64,000 nucleotides of DNA from Winogradskyella sp. MH6 (GCF_022810765.1 NZ_CP094494.1:186001-250000); one strand, 5' to 3'; positions 8,401 through 17,518 are shown, counted from the stretch's first letter. Notes: generated by a model from the letters alone, not told the origin. Numbers and translations: made by a program.

Positions 8401-8783
8401 TCTGTTTTTATTGCATAAATTTTTTCAAATCCACCATTATATTGTCCTAAATGTCCAGTATTTTTGGAGTCAAATAATCCTATTAATTCGACTTCACGAT
8501 AGTTTAGATTATTATACACAGTATCAAATTCAACAGCTGGTTCAAATGAGTCAACCCAAATCCAAGAATCCCCATTTCCAATCGAAATGTTCTCAAACGA
8601 TATTGTAACCTTACCTTTTACCCTTAAAGTATCATTGTCAAACTTTGTTCTATATCCCTTTAGGATATTAATGTCAGTTAAGTCAATCTTTTCAAACAAT
8701 TCTGAATTCCCATAATCATATTCTTTTTTACAAGAGAATAATACAAATGGAAGTATGATTAGTAGTATTTTTAGTTTGTCCAT
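8397..8783 (-). CDS. Unknown small lipoprotein, 128 residues
   Basis: A short protein with a lipoprotein signal (MDKLKILLIILPFVLFSC, lipidated at Cys18) followed by KKEYD. The rest is strand-rich with no motif I recognise, and ends in IYAIKTE. It is likely an envelope lipoprotein of the same accessory block as its neighbour; the 3' sequence after its stop weakly resembles the cassette-end repeats. Function is unknown. A terminator of the next operon (8792-8819) separates it from the FabH-like gene. Confidence 0.65.
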   Translation of the reverse strand: MDKLKILLIILPFVLFSCKKEYDYGNSELFEKIDLTDINILKGYRTKFDNDTLRVKGKVTISFENISIGNGDSWIWVDSFEPAVEFDTVYNNLNYREVELIGLFDSKNTGHLGQYNGGFEKIYAIKTE

Positions 8784-8791
8784 AGAATTCC

Positions 8792-8819
8792 AAAAAAAAA
8801 TCCTACTTTCGCAGGATTA
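8792..8819 (-). terminator. Terminator of the FabH-like gene
   Basis: On the minus strand AATCCTGC pairs with GTAGGATT (one mismatch) around a short loop, followed by a run of at least nine Ts. The stem resembles the CCTGCGAAGG-type palindromes seen at other intergenic sites in this window. Confidence 0.7.
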
Positions 8820-8826
8820 ATTTGTT

Positions 8827-9837
8827 TTACCATTTCATTATAACACTTCCCCAAGTAAAGCCACTACCAAAGGCAGCTAAAACAACGGTATCGCCTTCTT
8901 TTATTTTGCCTTCTTCCCAAGCTTCTGTTAAAGCTATTGGAATTGAAGCTGCTGTTGTATTGCCATACTTTTGTATGTTATTAAAAACCTGGTCGTCACT
9001 CAACTTAAATTTCTTCTGAATAAACTGTGCTATTCTCAAATTCGCTTGGTGTGGAATAAGCATATCAATATCTTCAGGCTTTAAACCGTTTTTCATTAAG
9101 CCTTCCATAATCACTTCGCTAAAACGTACTACTGCATTTTTAAATACAAACTGCCCATTCATATATGGAAAATAACTTTCGTCATCCTTATTATTATCTT
9201 CAATAATATCGGTAACCCAACGTGTTCCCATTCCTGGTGCTTTTACCACCAATTCTTCAGCATGCTCACCTTGGCTATGCAAATGCGTAGATAAAATGCC
9301 TTTTCTCGTATCTTCCTCTCGCGTTAAAACTGCTGCTCCTGCTCCATCGCCAAAAATAACAGACACACCTCTACCACGAGTGGTTTTGTCTAATCCATGA
9401 GAATGCAATTCGCTACCAATAACAAGCACATTCTTATACATGCCAGTTTTTATAAAATTATCGGCAACAGAAATGGCATATACAAAACCAGAGCATTGGT
9501 TACGCACATCTAAAGCTCCAACCGTTTTTATATCTAAAGCATGTTGCACTTGCACACCAGGACCAGGAAAATACATATCTGGACTCAAGGTGGCAAAGAT
9601 GATAAAATCGATATCGTCTTTGTCTATTCCTGCACGTTCTATAGCCACTTTAGCAGCTTTTACACCCATTGTTGCTGTAGTGTCTCCATCACCATCCTTT
9701 ACCCAACGACGTTCTTTAATTCCGGTACGCTCTTGTATCCACTCGTCACTGGTGTCCATCATTTTAGACAAATCATTATTAGTAACTACATTATCTGGAA
9801 CATATGTTCCTAAACCTATTATTTTTGAATTATACAT
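8827..9837 (-). CDS. 3-oxoacyl-ACP synthase III (KAS III) family protein
   Basis: A 336-residue thiolase-fold enzyme. The KAS III triad is visible: Cys115 in NQCSGF, His263 in IPHQANLR and Asn293 in YGNTTAASIP. The glycine-rich C-terminus (LAAFGSGFTWGS) is intact. KAS III condenses an acyl-CoA with malonyl-ACP to start fatty-acid synthesis. The middle part (about 195-225) has an extra loop compared with E. coli FabH, so it may be a FabH paralogue with a different primer or product; many Flavobacteria have several. It is a single-gene unit with its own terminator, not next to other fab genes, so I do not give a gene symbol. Confidence 0.85.
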   Translation of the reverse strand: MYNSKIIGLGTYVPDNVVTNNDLSKMMDTSDEWIQERTGIKERRWVKDGDGDTTATMGVKAAKVAIERAGIDKDDIDFIIFATLSPDMYFPGPGVQVQHALDIKTVGALDVRNQCSGFVYAISVADNFIKTGMYKNVLVIGSELHSHGLDKTTRGRGVSVIFGDGAGAAVLTREEDTRKGILSTHLHSQGEHAEELVVKAPGMGTRWVTDIIEDNNKDDESYFPYMNGQFVFKNAVVRFSEVIMEGLMKNGLKPEDIDMLIPHQANLRIAQFIQKKFKLSDDQVFNNIQKYGNTTAASIPIALTEAWEEGKIKEGDTVVLAAFGSGFTWGSVIMKW

Positions 9838-10008
9838 AGTAAATTTTTAAGTATCGCAATTTAACCTTTAAGATACAATTTCGTTTGCAATATTTTTCAG
9901 ATTCGTTATGCATGCATAATACTTAAAACTATGTCATCTTGTCACATATTTTTAATTGGTATTTTATTTGAAATAAACCGTTACAGATAAAAACAAATAA
10001 TTAATAAA

Positions 10009-10028
10009 ATTCCTGTATGCTCAGGAAT
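10009..10028. repeat. Small palindromic repeat (ATTCCTG type)
   Basis: ATTCCTG pairs with CAGGAAT around a 6-base loop and is followed by GACA. It resembles a degenerate copy of the palindrome at 53163-53182. It lies 20 bp before htpG. Confidence 0.45.
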
Positions 10029-10048
10029 GACAAAAACAACATAATAAA

Positions 10049-11956
10049 ATGGCAAAAGGAAGTATTAATGTATCGGTAGAAAATATCTTTCCGTTAATTA
10101 AAAAGTTCTTATACTCTGATCACGAAATCTTTTTACGTGAGCTGATTAGTAATGCAACTGATGCAACTTTAAAGCTTAAGCATTTAGCAAGTATTGGCGA
10201 ATCTAAATCTGAATATGGTGAGCCAAAAATTGAAGTTAAGATAGACAAAGAAGGTAAAAAACTTCATATTATAGATCAAGGTTTGGGTATGACAGCCGAA
10301 GAGGTTGAGAAGTACATTAACCAAGTGGCTTTTTCTGGTGCTGAAGAATTTTTAGATAAGTACAAGGATTCTGCTAAAGATTCTGGTATTATTGGTCATT
10401 TTGGTTTAGGCTTCTATTCTGCTTTTATGGTGGCAGATAAGGTAGAAATCATTACCAAATCTCACACTGATGCACCAGCTGCTCACTGGACTTGTGATGG
10501 TTCACCTGAATTTACACTAGAAGCATCTGATAAAACCGACAGAGGAACAGAAATTATTTTACATATTTCTGAAGGTGAAGAGGAATTCTTAGAAGAAGGA
10601 AGAATCCGTGAGCTGTTGACCAAGTACAACAAGTTTATGCCTATTCCTATTAAATTTGGAACTAAGGAAGTAAACGATCCAGATTTTACACCAAAAACAA
10701 CTAAAGACGAAGACGGTAAAGAAACTACTGAGCCTCACAAACAAATTACTGTAGACGACATTATCAACAACCCAAATCCTGCGTGGACAAAACAACCTGC
10801 AGACTTAGAGGACCAAGATTACAAAAACTTCTACAGAGAACTGTACCCAATGCAGTTTGAAGAGCCGCTTTTCCACATTCACCTTAATGTAGATTATCCT
10901 TTTAACTTAACAGGAATCTTGTATTTCCCTAAGATGACAAATGATCTTAACATGCAAAAGGATAAGATTCAATTGTACCAAAACCAAGTTTTTGTAACTG
11001 ATAATGTTGAAGGTATTGTACCTGAATTCTTAACCATGTTAAGAGGTGTTATCGATTCACCAGACATTCCGTTAAACGTTTCTCGTAGTTACTTACAAGC
11101 TGATGGTGCAGTGAAAAAGATTTCATCTTACATCACACGTAAGGTTGCAGATAAATTAAAATCTTTGTTCAACAATAACCGTGAAGATTTCGAAAAGAAA
11201 TGGGACGACATTAAAATTGTTATTGAATACGGAATGCTTTCTGAAGAAAAATTCTTTGAAAAAGCAGATGCTTTCGCATTATACCCAACTGTAGATGGCA
11301 AATACTACACGTTTGAAGAATTAACCAACGCTATTAAAGCGAAGCAAACCGATAAGGATGGTAAAATGGTGATTCTTTATGCGTCTAATAAAGATGAGCA
11401 ACATGCTTATATTGAATCTGCAAAAGCTAAGGATTATGAAGTGTTATTATTAGACTCACCGATTGTAAGTCATTTAATGCAGAAGTTAGAAACAACAAAA
11501 GAAAACATTTCGTTTGCTAGAGTTGATGCCGATCATATTGATAACTTAATTAAGAAAGATGATACGGTAATTTCTAAATTGTCTGACGAAGAAAAAACAC
11601 AATTAGACGAATTACTAAAAGAAGTTGTGCCTTCAGAAAAATTTATGGTACAATTAGAGGCTATGGATAGCAATGCATCACCATTTATGATTACACAACC
11701 AGAGTTTATGCGTCGTATGAAAGAGATGCAACAAACTGGAGGTGGCATGTTTGGTATGGGAAATATGCCAGAAATGTACAATTTAGTGGTGAACACAAAC
11801 CATGAATTGGTTGGAGAAATACTGAATACTAAAACCAAGAAGAAACAAGAGCGCTTAATTAATCAAAGTTTAGACTTGGCTCGTTTATCGCAAGGTTTGC
11901 TTAAAGGTGAAGAGTTAACAAACTTCATTAAACGTAGCTACGAAATGATTAAGTAA
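10049..11956 (+). CDS. htpG: Molecular chaperone HtpG (Hsp90)
   Basis: A 635-residue bacterial Hsp90. The N-terminal GHKL ATPase domain shows LISNATDA, the ATP-lid motif DQGLGMT and GHFGLGFYSAF. The middle domain (about 230-500) contains the conserved SRSYLQ catalytic segment, and the dimerisation domain follows. It is an ATP-dependent cytosolic chaperone that remodels client proteins under stress. The length is typical for Bacteroidota, which carry an insertion between N and middle domains; a Glu/Lys-rich linker is visible around residues 215-230. No heat-shock operator such as CIRCE is visible upstream. A terminator follows at 12006. Confidence 0.97.
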   Translation: MAKGSINVSVENIFPLIKKFLYSDHEIFLRELISNATDATLKLKHLASIGESKSEYGEPKIEVKIDKEGKKLHIIDQGLGMTAEEVEKYINQVAFSGAEEFLDKYKDSAKDSGIIGHFGLGFYSAFMVADKVEIITKSHTDAPAAHWTCDGSPEFTLEASDKTDRGTEIILHISEGEEEFLEEGRIRELLTKYNKFMPIPIKFGTKEVNDPDFTPKTTKDEDGKETTEPHKQITVDDIINNPNPAWTKQPADLEDQDYKNFYRELYPMQFEEPLFHIHLNVDYPFNLTGILYFPKMTNDLNMQKDKIQLYQNQVFVTDNVEGIVPEFLTMLRGVIDSPDIPLNVSRSYLQADGAVKKISSYITRKVADKLKSLFNNNREDFEKKWDDIKIVIEYGMLSEEKFFEKADAFALYPTVDGKYYTFEELTNAIKAKQTDKDGKMVILYASNKDEQHAYIESAKAKDYEVLLLDSPIVSHLMQKLETTKENISFARVDADHIDNLIKKDDTVISKLSDEEKTQLDELLKEVVPSEKFMVQLEAMDSNASPFMITQPEFMRRMKEMQQTGGGMFGMGNMPEMYNLVVNTNHELVGEILNTKTKKKQERLINQSLDLARLSQGLLKGEELTNFIKRSYEMIK

Positions 11957-11970
11957 ACTTTACCTATTGT

Positions 11971-11994
11971 GATGCTGAACTTGTTTCAGAATCT
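11971..11994. repeat. Small palindromic repeat (GATGCTGAAC type)
   Basis: GATGCTGAACTTGTTTCAGAATCT is one copy of a family seen also at 15217-15265 and 20457-20482. The TGAA..TTCA halves can pair. Confidence 0.5.
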
Positions 11995-12005
11995 CATATA
12001 AACTT

Positions 12006-12038
12006 AAAACCACTTAGAAAATTCTAAGTGGTTTTTTT
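12006..12038 (+). terminator. htpG terminator
   Basis: AAAACCACTTAGAA pairs with TTCTAAGTGGTTTT, with seven Ts in a row on the plus strand from within the stem onward. It lies 50 bp after the htpG stop codon. Confidence 0.85.
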
Positions 12039-12143
12039 CTTATAGAAAGACACGCTTTAACCTCTTTTATCTACCAATATCGAATTTTACGTCTTTTAGC
12101 TTTAGTTTTATTTATTTTCAGCCAGCTATTAACCAAACTTAGG

Positions 12144-12719
12144 GTGAAATCTGATAATTATATTATTAAAACTATTTTTAAAGGGCTTGTTTTCAATGAC
12201 AAAGAAATAAAGCTCATAGAATCTGTTTTTCATAAAGTTATTATTAAAAAAGGTGAGATTCTTATTCATCCAGGTGATAATGTTGATTCGCAGTACTACA
12301 TTCTAGATGGTTGCTTAAGGGCTTTTCATACCGACAAACAAGGCAAAGAATACACTATTCAGTTTGGGATAAAAGATTGGTGGATGAGTGACTTTACAGC
12401 ATTCTTTTCTGGCGAAAAAGCGATATTAACAGTAGAAGCCATTGAAGATTCTATTATTTATGGCATAAACAGAAAAGACAAAGAGTATTTATACCATCAA
12501 ATACCAAAAATAGATCGCTTTATTAGAAAAAAATTAGAACGTGCTTTTGCTGCTTTTCAAAAGCGAATATTGGGAGGTATTTCAAAATCTGCCAAAGAAC
12601 GTTATATCGACTTTTTAGCCACTTATCCAGACATAGAAAAACACCTAAAAAACTACCATATTGCTTCATTTCTTGGCATTACCACAGAAAGTCTTAGTAG
12701 AATTAGGAAAGAAATATGA
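12144..12719 (+). CDS. Crp/Fnr-family transcriptional regulator
   Basis: A 191-residue regulator with a GTG start at 12144. Residues about 15-130 form a cyclic-nucleotide-binding-type jelly roll (HPGDNVDSQYYILDG). The C-terminus is a short helix-turn-helix (YHIASFLGITTESLSRIRKEI), ending right after the recognition helix, as is normal for the short Bacteroidota Crp group. The phosphate-binding residues of true cAMP receptors are not clear, so the ligand is unknown. The gene stands alone between two terminators. Its target could be anything nearby or distant. Confidence 0.85.
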   Translation: MKSDNYIIKTIFKGLVFNDKEIKLIESVFHKVIIKKGEILIHPGDNVDSQYYILDGCLRAFHTDKQGKEYTIQFGIKDWWMSDFTAFFSGEKAILTVEAIEDSIIYGINRKDKEYLYHQIPKIDRFIRKKLERAFAAFQKRILGGISKSAKERYIDFLATYPDIEKHLKNYHIASFLGITTESLSRIRKEI

Positions 12720-12822
12720 CAATTATCCATTTCTTAACATACATCAATTTTTTATTGCTTTATTAACCATACTTTTACCGTCCCTAACACACATTTTTAA
12801 GTGATCCTAAGGATTAATAGCC

Positions 12823-12857
12823 AAAAAGCGCAAGTTTAATAGACTTGCGCTTTTTTT
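12823..12857 (+). terminator. Terminator after the Crp-family gene
   Basis: A perfect 13-bp stem (AAAAAGCGCAAGT with ACTTGCGCTTTTT) around a 7-base loop with a T-tract. The A-run on the left also allows function on the minus strand. Confidence 0.88.
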
Positions 12858-12922
12858 ATAGAATCCATAACCTAAAGATTATACATTGTTTCATCTATCT
12901 TTGCTTTACAATAGATATAAAA

Positions 12923-13879
12923 TTGAAACCAGAGAACAAACTTTCAAATATAAAAACACAACTGCATCCCAGAAACAAGCATAACGCACGTTATGATTTT
13001 TCTAAACTCATTAAGAGTTTACCTGAGCTATCTCAATACGTTTCTAAAAATAAATATGGTGATGACTCTGTTGATTTTTTTAATCCTGATGCTGTTTTAA
13101 CACTGAACAAAGCGTTGTTAAAACACCATTATGAGATTGATTTCTGGGAAATTCCGAAACATTATCTATGTCCACCTATTCCCGGAAGAGCTGATTATTT
13201 ACACTACATTGCCGATTTACTTGGAGAGACATATGCAAAAATCCCAGAAGGCTCTAAAATAAAAGGTTTAGATATTGGTGTTGGTGCTAATTGCATTTAC
13301 CCAATCATAGGACATCAAGAATATGGCTGGTCCTTTATTGCTTCTGACGTTAGTGAAAATGCTATAAAGTCTGCTGAACAAATTGTTGATCAAAATTCAA
13401 ATCTTTCTTCTCACATAGAACTTAGACTTCAGAAACAACGTAAAGCGTTTTTTAATGGTATACTTTCTGAAGATGAAAAAATAGACTTTAGTATTTGTAA
13501 TCCTCCTTTTCATGCCTCAAAAGAAGAGGCTGAAAAAGCTAACTTAAGAAAGCTTAAAAACCTTAAAGGAAAAACTAAAGGTAAAACCAAATTGAATTTT
13601 GGTGGACAACATAACGAATTGTGGACCAAAGGTGGTGAAGCTCGTTTTATAAAAGATATGATTTTTGAAAGTAGAAACTTTAGTAAACAATGTCTTTGGT
13701 TTACAACATTAGTGTCTAAAGAAGCTACTTTAAAGCCCACTCATAAAATCCTTGAAAATGTTGAGGCAACTAGTATAAAAACTATAGAAATGGGACAAGG
13801 TCAAAAAAGAAGCCGTTTTATAGCTTGGTCATTTTTGACGGAACAAGAACAAAAACAGTGGGCAAAAAACCGTTGGTAA
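12923..13879 (+). CDS. rlmF: 23S rRNA (adenine(1618)-N(6))-methyltransferase RlmF
   Basis: The frame is open from TTG at 12845, but that codon lies inside the preceding terminator and the first 26 residues do not fit the family. TTG at 12923 gives a protein of 318 residues, close to the roughly 308 of E. coli RlmF, with the conserved LHPRNKHNARYDF opening soon after. No ATG fits before that block, so a non-ATG start is probable. The SAM-binding segment is GLDIGVGANCIYP, and the N6-adenine catalytic motif is NPPFH. It methylates A1618 of 23S rRNA. The C-terminal half carries the Lys-rich KGKTKGKTK stretch. Confidence 0.85.
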   Translation: MKPENKLSNIKTQLHPRNKHNARYDFSKLIKSLPELSQYVSKNKYGDDSVDFFNPDAVLTLNKALLKHHYEIDFWEIPKHYLCPPIPGRADYLHYIADLLGETYAKIPEGSKIKGLDIGVGANCIYPIIGHQEYGWSFIASDVSENAIKSAEQIVDQNSNLSSHIELRLQKQRKAFFNGILSEDEKIDFSICNPPFHASKEEAEKANLRKLKNLKGKTKGKTKLNFGGQHNELWTKGGEARFIKDMIFESRNFSKQCLWFTTLVSKEATLKPTHKILENVEATSIKTIEMGQGQKRSRFIAWSFLTEQEQKQWAKNRW

Positions 13880-13905
13880 AATTTTATTCTACCTTTGTTT
13901 TATCA

Positions 13906-13936
13906 TTGTCATGCTGCATCAAATGCAGAGTGACAA
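13906..13936. repeat. Small palindromic repeat between rlmF and the helicase gene
   Basis: TTGTCATGCTGCAT pairs with ATGCAGAGTGACAA (12 of 14 positions) around CAA. It resembles the GTCATGCTGAA family at 20457. It has no T-tract. Confidence 0.45.
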
Positions 13937-13962
13937 AACCACTTTAAACCTAATTCAAACAA

Positions 13963-15198
13963 ATGTCATTTAAGGATCTAAAACTCATTAAACCGCTTCT
14001 AAAAGCTATTGACGCTTCAGGTTACACGGAACCTACTTTAGTGCAAGAACGTACTATTCCTGCAATTTTAGAAGGTAAAGATGTTATTGTTTCTGCCCAA
14101 ACCGGAACAGGGAAAACAGCAGCTTTTGCACTACCAATTTTACAGCAGTTGTTTGATAAACAAGACGCGCCTAAACGTGGTAAAAAAATAAAGGCTTTAA
14201 TTATTAGTCCTACACGAGAACTGGCCCTACAGATTCAGCAGAATTTTAAAAACTATGCACAGTTTTCTAATCTTAGGTCTCTAGTTATTTTTGGTGGTGT
14301 TGCTATTGAACCTCAGGTTGATGTTCTTAAAAAAGGTATTGATATTCTTATTGCAACTCCTGGTCGTCTTTTAGACTTACATAAACAAGATTTCATCAAT
14401 TTAGATAAGGTTGAAACTTTTGTCTTAGACGAAGCTGATTTAATGTTAGCTATGGGCTTTATTGATGACGTAAAAAAAATAGAACGCCTTTGTCCTGAGG
14501 AAAAACAGACCTTATTATTTTCTGCAACAATACCATACAAAATAGAAGAGCTTGCTAATTCAATTTTAAAAGATCCTGAAAGAATTGATGTTACTCCAAC
14601 GCAATCTGTAGCCCAAGATGTAAGTCAGGTATTGTACTACGTGCCAAAACGTCGAAAAATAGAATTGTGTTTGCATTTGCTTCGAAATACGGTAAAAGGT
14701 AACGTCATCATCTTTAGACGTACCAAATTTGGTGTAAAAAAGTTAGAAGAACGTTTGGCAGAAAAAGGCTATCGCGTCGATAGTATTCATGGTGACAAAA
14801 ATCAGAATGACCGTCAAACAGCCTTAAACAAATTCAAAAATGGCTATGCTAAAATTTTAATTGCTACAGATGTGGCTGCTCGTGGTATAGACATTAATGA
14901 TCTAGATAACGTGCTTAATTTTGACATGCCAAACGTTGCCGAAACTTATGTTCATAGAATAGGCAGAACTGGTCGTGCTGGTAATATAGGTTCCGCATAT
15001 TCATTGTGTTCCGCAGATGAAAAAAGTTATGTAAAGACTATTGAAAACTATATCAATGTTCAGATTCCTGTAGAAAAAGAACATCCTTATCCTTTAGACC
15101 CAAATGCAAAACCTATTGTCCACAAAAAGAAAGGCAGTAAGTACAAAAAAGGTCGTAAAAGTGAAGCTTCTAAGAAAAAAAAGAAACGCTGGTATTGA
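13963..15198 (+). CDS. DEAD-box ATP-dependent RNA helicase (RhlE-like)
   Basis: A 411-residue helicase with all motifs in order: Q motif (GYTEPTLVQERTIPAIL), motif I AQTGTGKTA, Ia PTRELALQ, II DEAD, III SAT, V ATDVAARGID and VI HRIGRTGRAG. The basic tail ends in a long lysine run. Such enzymes unwind short RNA duplexes in ribosome assembly, RNA decay or cold adaptation. The compact two-domain core plus basic tail fits the RhlE group best, but orthology to a named helicase is not proven. A hairpin-rich gap separates it from the convergent gene at 15278. Confidence 0.92.
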   Translation: MSFKDLKLIKPLLKAIDASGYTEPTLVQERTIPAILEGKDVIVSAQTGTGKTAAFALPILQQLFDKQDAPKRGKKIKALIISPTRELALQIQQNFKNYAQFSNLRSLVIFGGVAIEPQVDVLKKGIDILIATPGRLLDLHKQDFINLDKVETFVLDEADLMLAMGFIDDVKKIERLCPEEKQTLLFSATIPYKIEELANSILKDPERIDVTPTQSVAQDVSQVLYYVPKRRKIELCLHLLRNTVKGNVIIFRRTKFGVKKLEERLAEKGYRVDSIHGDKNQNDRQTALNKFKNGYAKILIATDVAARGIDINDLDNVLNFDMPNVAETYVHRIGRTGRAGNIGSAYSLCSADEKSYVKTIENYINVQIPVEKEHPYPLDPNAKPIVHKKKGSKYKKGRKSEASKKKKKRWY

Positions 15199-15216
15199 TT
15201 ATTAAATAAAAAAGAA

Positions 15217-15265
15217 CTGTCAATCTGAACTTGTTTCAGATTCTGAAATAAATTCAGATTGACAG
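15217..15265. repeat. Nested palindromic repeat between convergent genes
   Basis: CTGTCAATCTGAA (15217-15229) pairs perfectly with TTCAGATTGACAG (15253-15265). Inside it, TTTCAGA and TCTGAAA form a second hairpin. It contains the TGAACTTGTTTCAGA core also present at 11971. There is no long T-tract, though it may still separate the two convergent genes. Confidence 0.55.
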
Positions 15266-15277
15266 ATACTTTAAGAT

Positions 15278-16435
15278 CTACTTTTTAACATCAATAAAAT
15301 CCTCACCAAACCTAATAATACCGTTAGTGATGTTAATCTTTATTTTATTAGGATTTAACTCCTCTCCTATTAACATCATTTTAGAACGTTCCTTTTTTCT
15401 ACTAGGAGGGATTTCTGTTATAATATCTCCCCAATAATGCACGGTATTATAACCAAACGTCTCAATAAAATATTCTGACTTTTCTGGGAAAAATAAATTA
15501 ATCTCTGAATAGTCGGACTCCATCTTAAATTCCTTAAAATCTTGAGAGAAATTATGAAACCAAAACTTACTATTAAAATCTACAATCCTAACCTTTTCTG
15601 CTATTTCACCAACTTTAACATTGCTAAACTCGGTATCAACATCTACTTTTTTTAACTGTGCCACTTGTACCTCATCAACATGGGTAAACTTATAAGTTCC
15701 TCCTTCTAAAAAATTAGCTCTAAAATTGCCGCTTACAACATCTAAAACATTGAATGGATTTTGAATACTTTGAAATTTTAACTGTGTGGTTCTAGCATTA
15801 ACAACCAATTGGTTATTTATATCATTTTTAAAGACCAAATTAGAATTTTCAGCCATTACACGAATCATAATTTCAGGAGGTAGTTTTATAGAAAACTTTG
15901 TTCTTAAAATCTTTACGTTTTTAGTATTGATTTTTTTCTTGTTTCCATTCTTGTCTACTTCTCTTAAATTCTTTAAGTACTCCTTAAGACTTTTTCCTCG
16001 AGAGCTATTATTTATAGCTAAAAAATACTGCTTAGACTTTCTAAACTCGCGATTCGATTTTTCTTTGAAATTTATAAAATCACCTTCAAACTCAATACCA
16101 TATAGTGTTTCAAGACTATAAGACACATCATTTTTAGCCTCACTTCCACTGGTTTTAAATTCTAAAATTCCATTTACAATTTGGGCTTCTGTTTCAATTT
16201 CATTCAACTTACTTTCTATCTCTTTTTTTGAATAGTTTTCAAACTCTAATGTGTAATCGAAATGTACTTTATCATCTTCAGATAGTGACAATTCAACATA
16301 GGTTCCGTTAAATTGAAGATTAAGAGATTTTAAGTCTTTAGTATCGTAACTCTTATTAAAAACTTCCTTAACCTGTGTGTTTCCTATAGCTGATGTGATT
16401 AGTATCAGCAATAAAAGTTTAAATTGATTTTTCAT
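15278..16435 (-). CDS. Exported protein of unknown function in an ECF sigma operon
   Basis: A 385-residue protein with a signal peptide (MKNQFKLLLLILITSAIGNTQ). The rest is strand-rich with short repetitive beta segments (for example LQFNGTYVELSLSEDDKV and LKKVDVDTEFSNVKVGE), recalling DUF4097-type right-handed beta-helix adhesin-like proteins, though I would not assign the family firmly. It is the last gene of a three-gene operon with an ECF sigma factor and a membrane protein, and its start overlaps the upstream gene by 17 bp. It may therefore act in the signal chain or envelope response that the sigma factor controls. Confidence 0.7.
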   Translation of the reverse strand: MKNQFKLLLLILITSAIGNTQVKEVFNKSYDTKDLKSLNLQFNGTYVELSLSEDDKVHFDYTLEFENYSKKEIESKLNEIETEAQIVNGILEFKTSGSEAKNDVSYSLETLYGIEFEGDFINFKEKSNREFRKSKQYFLAINNSSRGKSLKEYLKNLREVDKNGNKKKINTKNVKILRTKFSIKLPPEIMIRVMAENSNLVFKNDINNQLVVNARTTQLKFQSIQNPFNVLDVVSGNFRANFLEGGTYKFTHVDEVQVAQLKKVDVDTEFSNVKVGEIAEKVRIVDFNSKFWFHNFSQDFKEFKMESDYSEINLFFPEKSEYFIETFGYNTVHYWGDIITEIPPSRKKERSKMMLIGEELNPNKIKINITNGIIRFGEDFIDVKK

Positions 16436-16931
16436 TCTGTTCGTTTTTTTGATTTAATATATTGATGTGTTCTTGTATATCTTTTAAAATCTGAAGTCTT
16501 GTTTGCAAGTTTTCTACCAATGCTTCTACAACCTGTATGTTATTAGCATCACTCTTGAATTGCTTTGATATTATTTTATAATCATTGTCTAACTCATCTA
16601 ATTTTTTCTTGAAACGATCTACCAACATCTCATCATCTGCTATAGCAATAAAGTTTTTCCACTCTGCATTAATCTCTTTTAAATATTCTGCCTCAACTGC
16701 TTCTACCTGTGCTAACATTGGCGAGACATTCTCTATTGGTTTTTCATAGAATATCGAGAATCCGACTGTTAATGCTACAATTACCACAGCCACTATTTTC
16801 AACCATGTGTACCCTCTTTTTTTAGACTTGTTTTGTGTTTTCAACTTATCTAAAAACTCACTTCTATGATTTTTTGGTGGTGTTTTTAAGTCCTCGTCTT
16901 CCTTAAATAAATCTCTAATATCTTGCTTCAT
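16419..16931 (-). CDS. Putative anti-sigma / membrane-anchored regulator
   Basis: A 170-residue protein with an acidic cytosolic N-terminus (about 40 residues, MKQDIRDLFKEDEDLKTPP), one membrane helix (about 45-62, WLKIVAVVIVALTVGFSIFY) and a helical, coiled-coil-like outer domain. Placement directly after the ECF sigma gene, with a 17-bp overlap, and this single-pass layout suit an anti-sigma factor. It lacks a clear HCxxC zinc motif, so it is not a ZAS-type protein. The role is inferred from position and topology. Confidence 0.65.
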   Translation of the reverse strand: MKQDIRDLFKEDEDLKTPPKNHRSEFLDKLKTQNKSKKRGYTWLKIVAVVIVALTVGFSIFYEKPIENVSPMLAQVEAVEAEYLKEINAEWKNFIAIADDEMLVDRFKKKLDELDNDYKIISKQFKSDANNIQVVEALVENLQTRLQILKDIQEHINILNQKNEQNEKSI

Positions 16932-17463
16932 TATACTTCTGTTTTAAGAGTTCTTGCAGTTTTAGTTTACCTCGTCTTAAGTGTGTTCTAGAGGTTTTTG
17001 CTGGTATATTTAATATCTCAGAAATTTCGGTATGGTCATATCCTTCAATGAGATAAAGTTTTATGACTATTTTATGTTTATCATTGAGTTGATCAATGGC
17101 TCCTAGAATGTCTTTTTTGGTTAGAGAACTATCAAAATTCCACTCGTCTTCATTTATTGTTTGTAACTCTGAAACTTCAACTTCAAAAAACTCTATTTGT
17201 CTTTTCTTTAGAACATCTAAGCATTGATTGATTACAATTCGTTTTAACCACGCTCCAAATGTTGCTTCTGGTTTGTATTTATCAAGGTTTACAAATGCCT
17301 TTAAAAATCCCTCTTGCATTACATCTTTCGCATCTTCTTTATTATTTAAATACCTGCAAGCTACTGTAAACATGGCATTGCAATACTTATCGTATAGTTG
17401 CATCTGTGCCACTTGATTGCCTCTTTTACTGGCTTTAATTAAGGATTCTGTTTGCTTTTGCAT
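16915..17463 (-). CDS. ECF-type RNA polymerase sigma factor
   Basis: A 182-residue ECF sigma factor with region 2 (about 20-90, including YLNNKEDAKDVMQEGFLKAF and WLKRIVINQCLDVL) and region 4 (about 125-175, with EGYDHTEISEILNIPAKTSR, a helix-turn-helix for the -35 element). It heads a three-gene operon with a membrane protein and an exported protein, both coupled by 17-bp overlaps. A promoter of the type ECF factors use (TGAAAC-N16-CGTT) lies just upstream, which suggests self-activation. Confidence 0.92.
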   Translation of the reverse strand: MQKQTESLIKASKRGNQVAQMQLYDKYCNAMFTVACRYLNNKEDAKDVMQEGFLKAFVNLDKYKPEATFGAWLKRIVINQCLDVLKKRQIEFFEVEVSELQTINEDEWNFDSSLTKKDILGAIDQLNDKHKIVIKLYLIEGYDHTEISEILNIPAKTSRTHLRRGKLKLQELLKQKYNEARY

Positions 17464-17492
17464 TTAGTTTGGTCAGCGTCTTTGTATATAAA

Positions 17493-17518
17493 AACGAAGA
17501 AAAGTGATAAGGGTTTCA
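17493..17518 (-). promoter_or_regulatory. ECF-type promoter (TGAAAC-N16-CGTT)
   Basis: On the minus strand TGAAAC (17513-17518) and CGTT (17493-17496) are 16 bases apart, ending about 30 bp before the sigma gene start. The layout matches the classic SigW-type TGAAAC-N16-CGTA. It differs from the twin promoters at 19.9 kb, so the two sigma factors probably have separate regulons. Confidence 0.5.

Noticed and set aside
9440..9850. Plus-strand ORFs opposite the FabH-like gene
   Set aside because: They are antisense shadows of a complete, motif-bearing gene.
12845..12922. N-terminal extension of RlmF from TTG at 12845
   Set aside because: The start codon lies in the stem of the upstream terminator, and the extra residues do not match the family start. 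I use TTG at 12923 instead.
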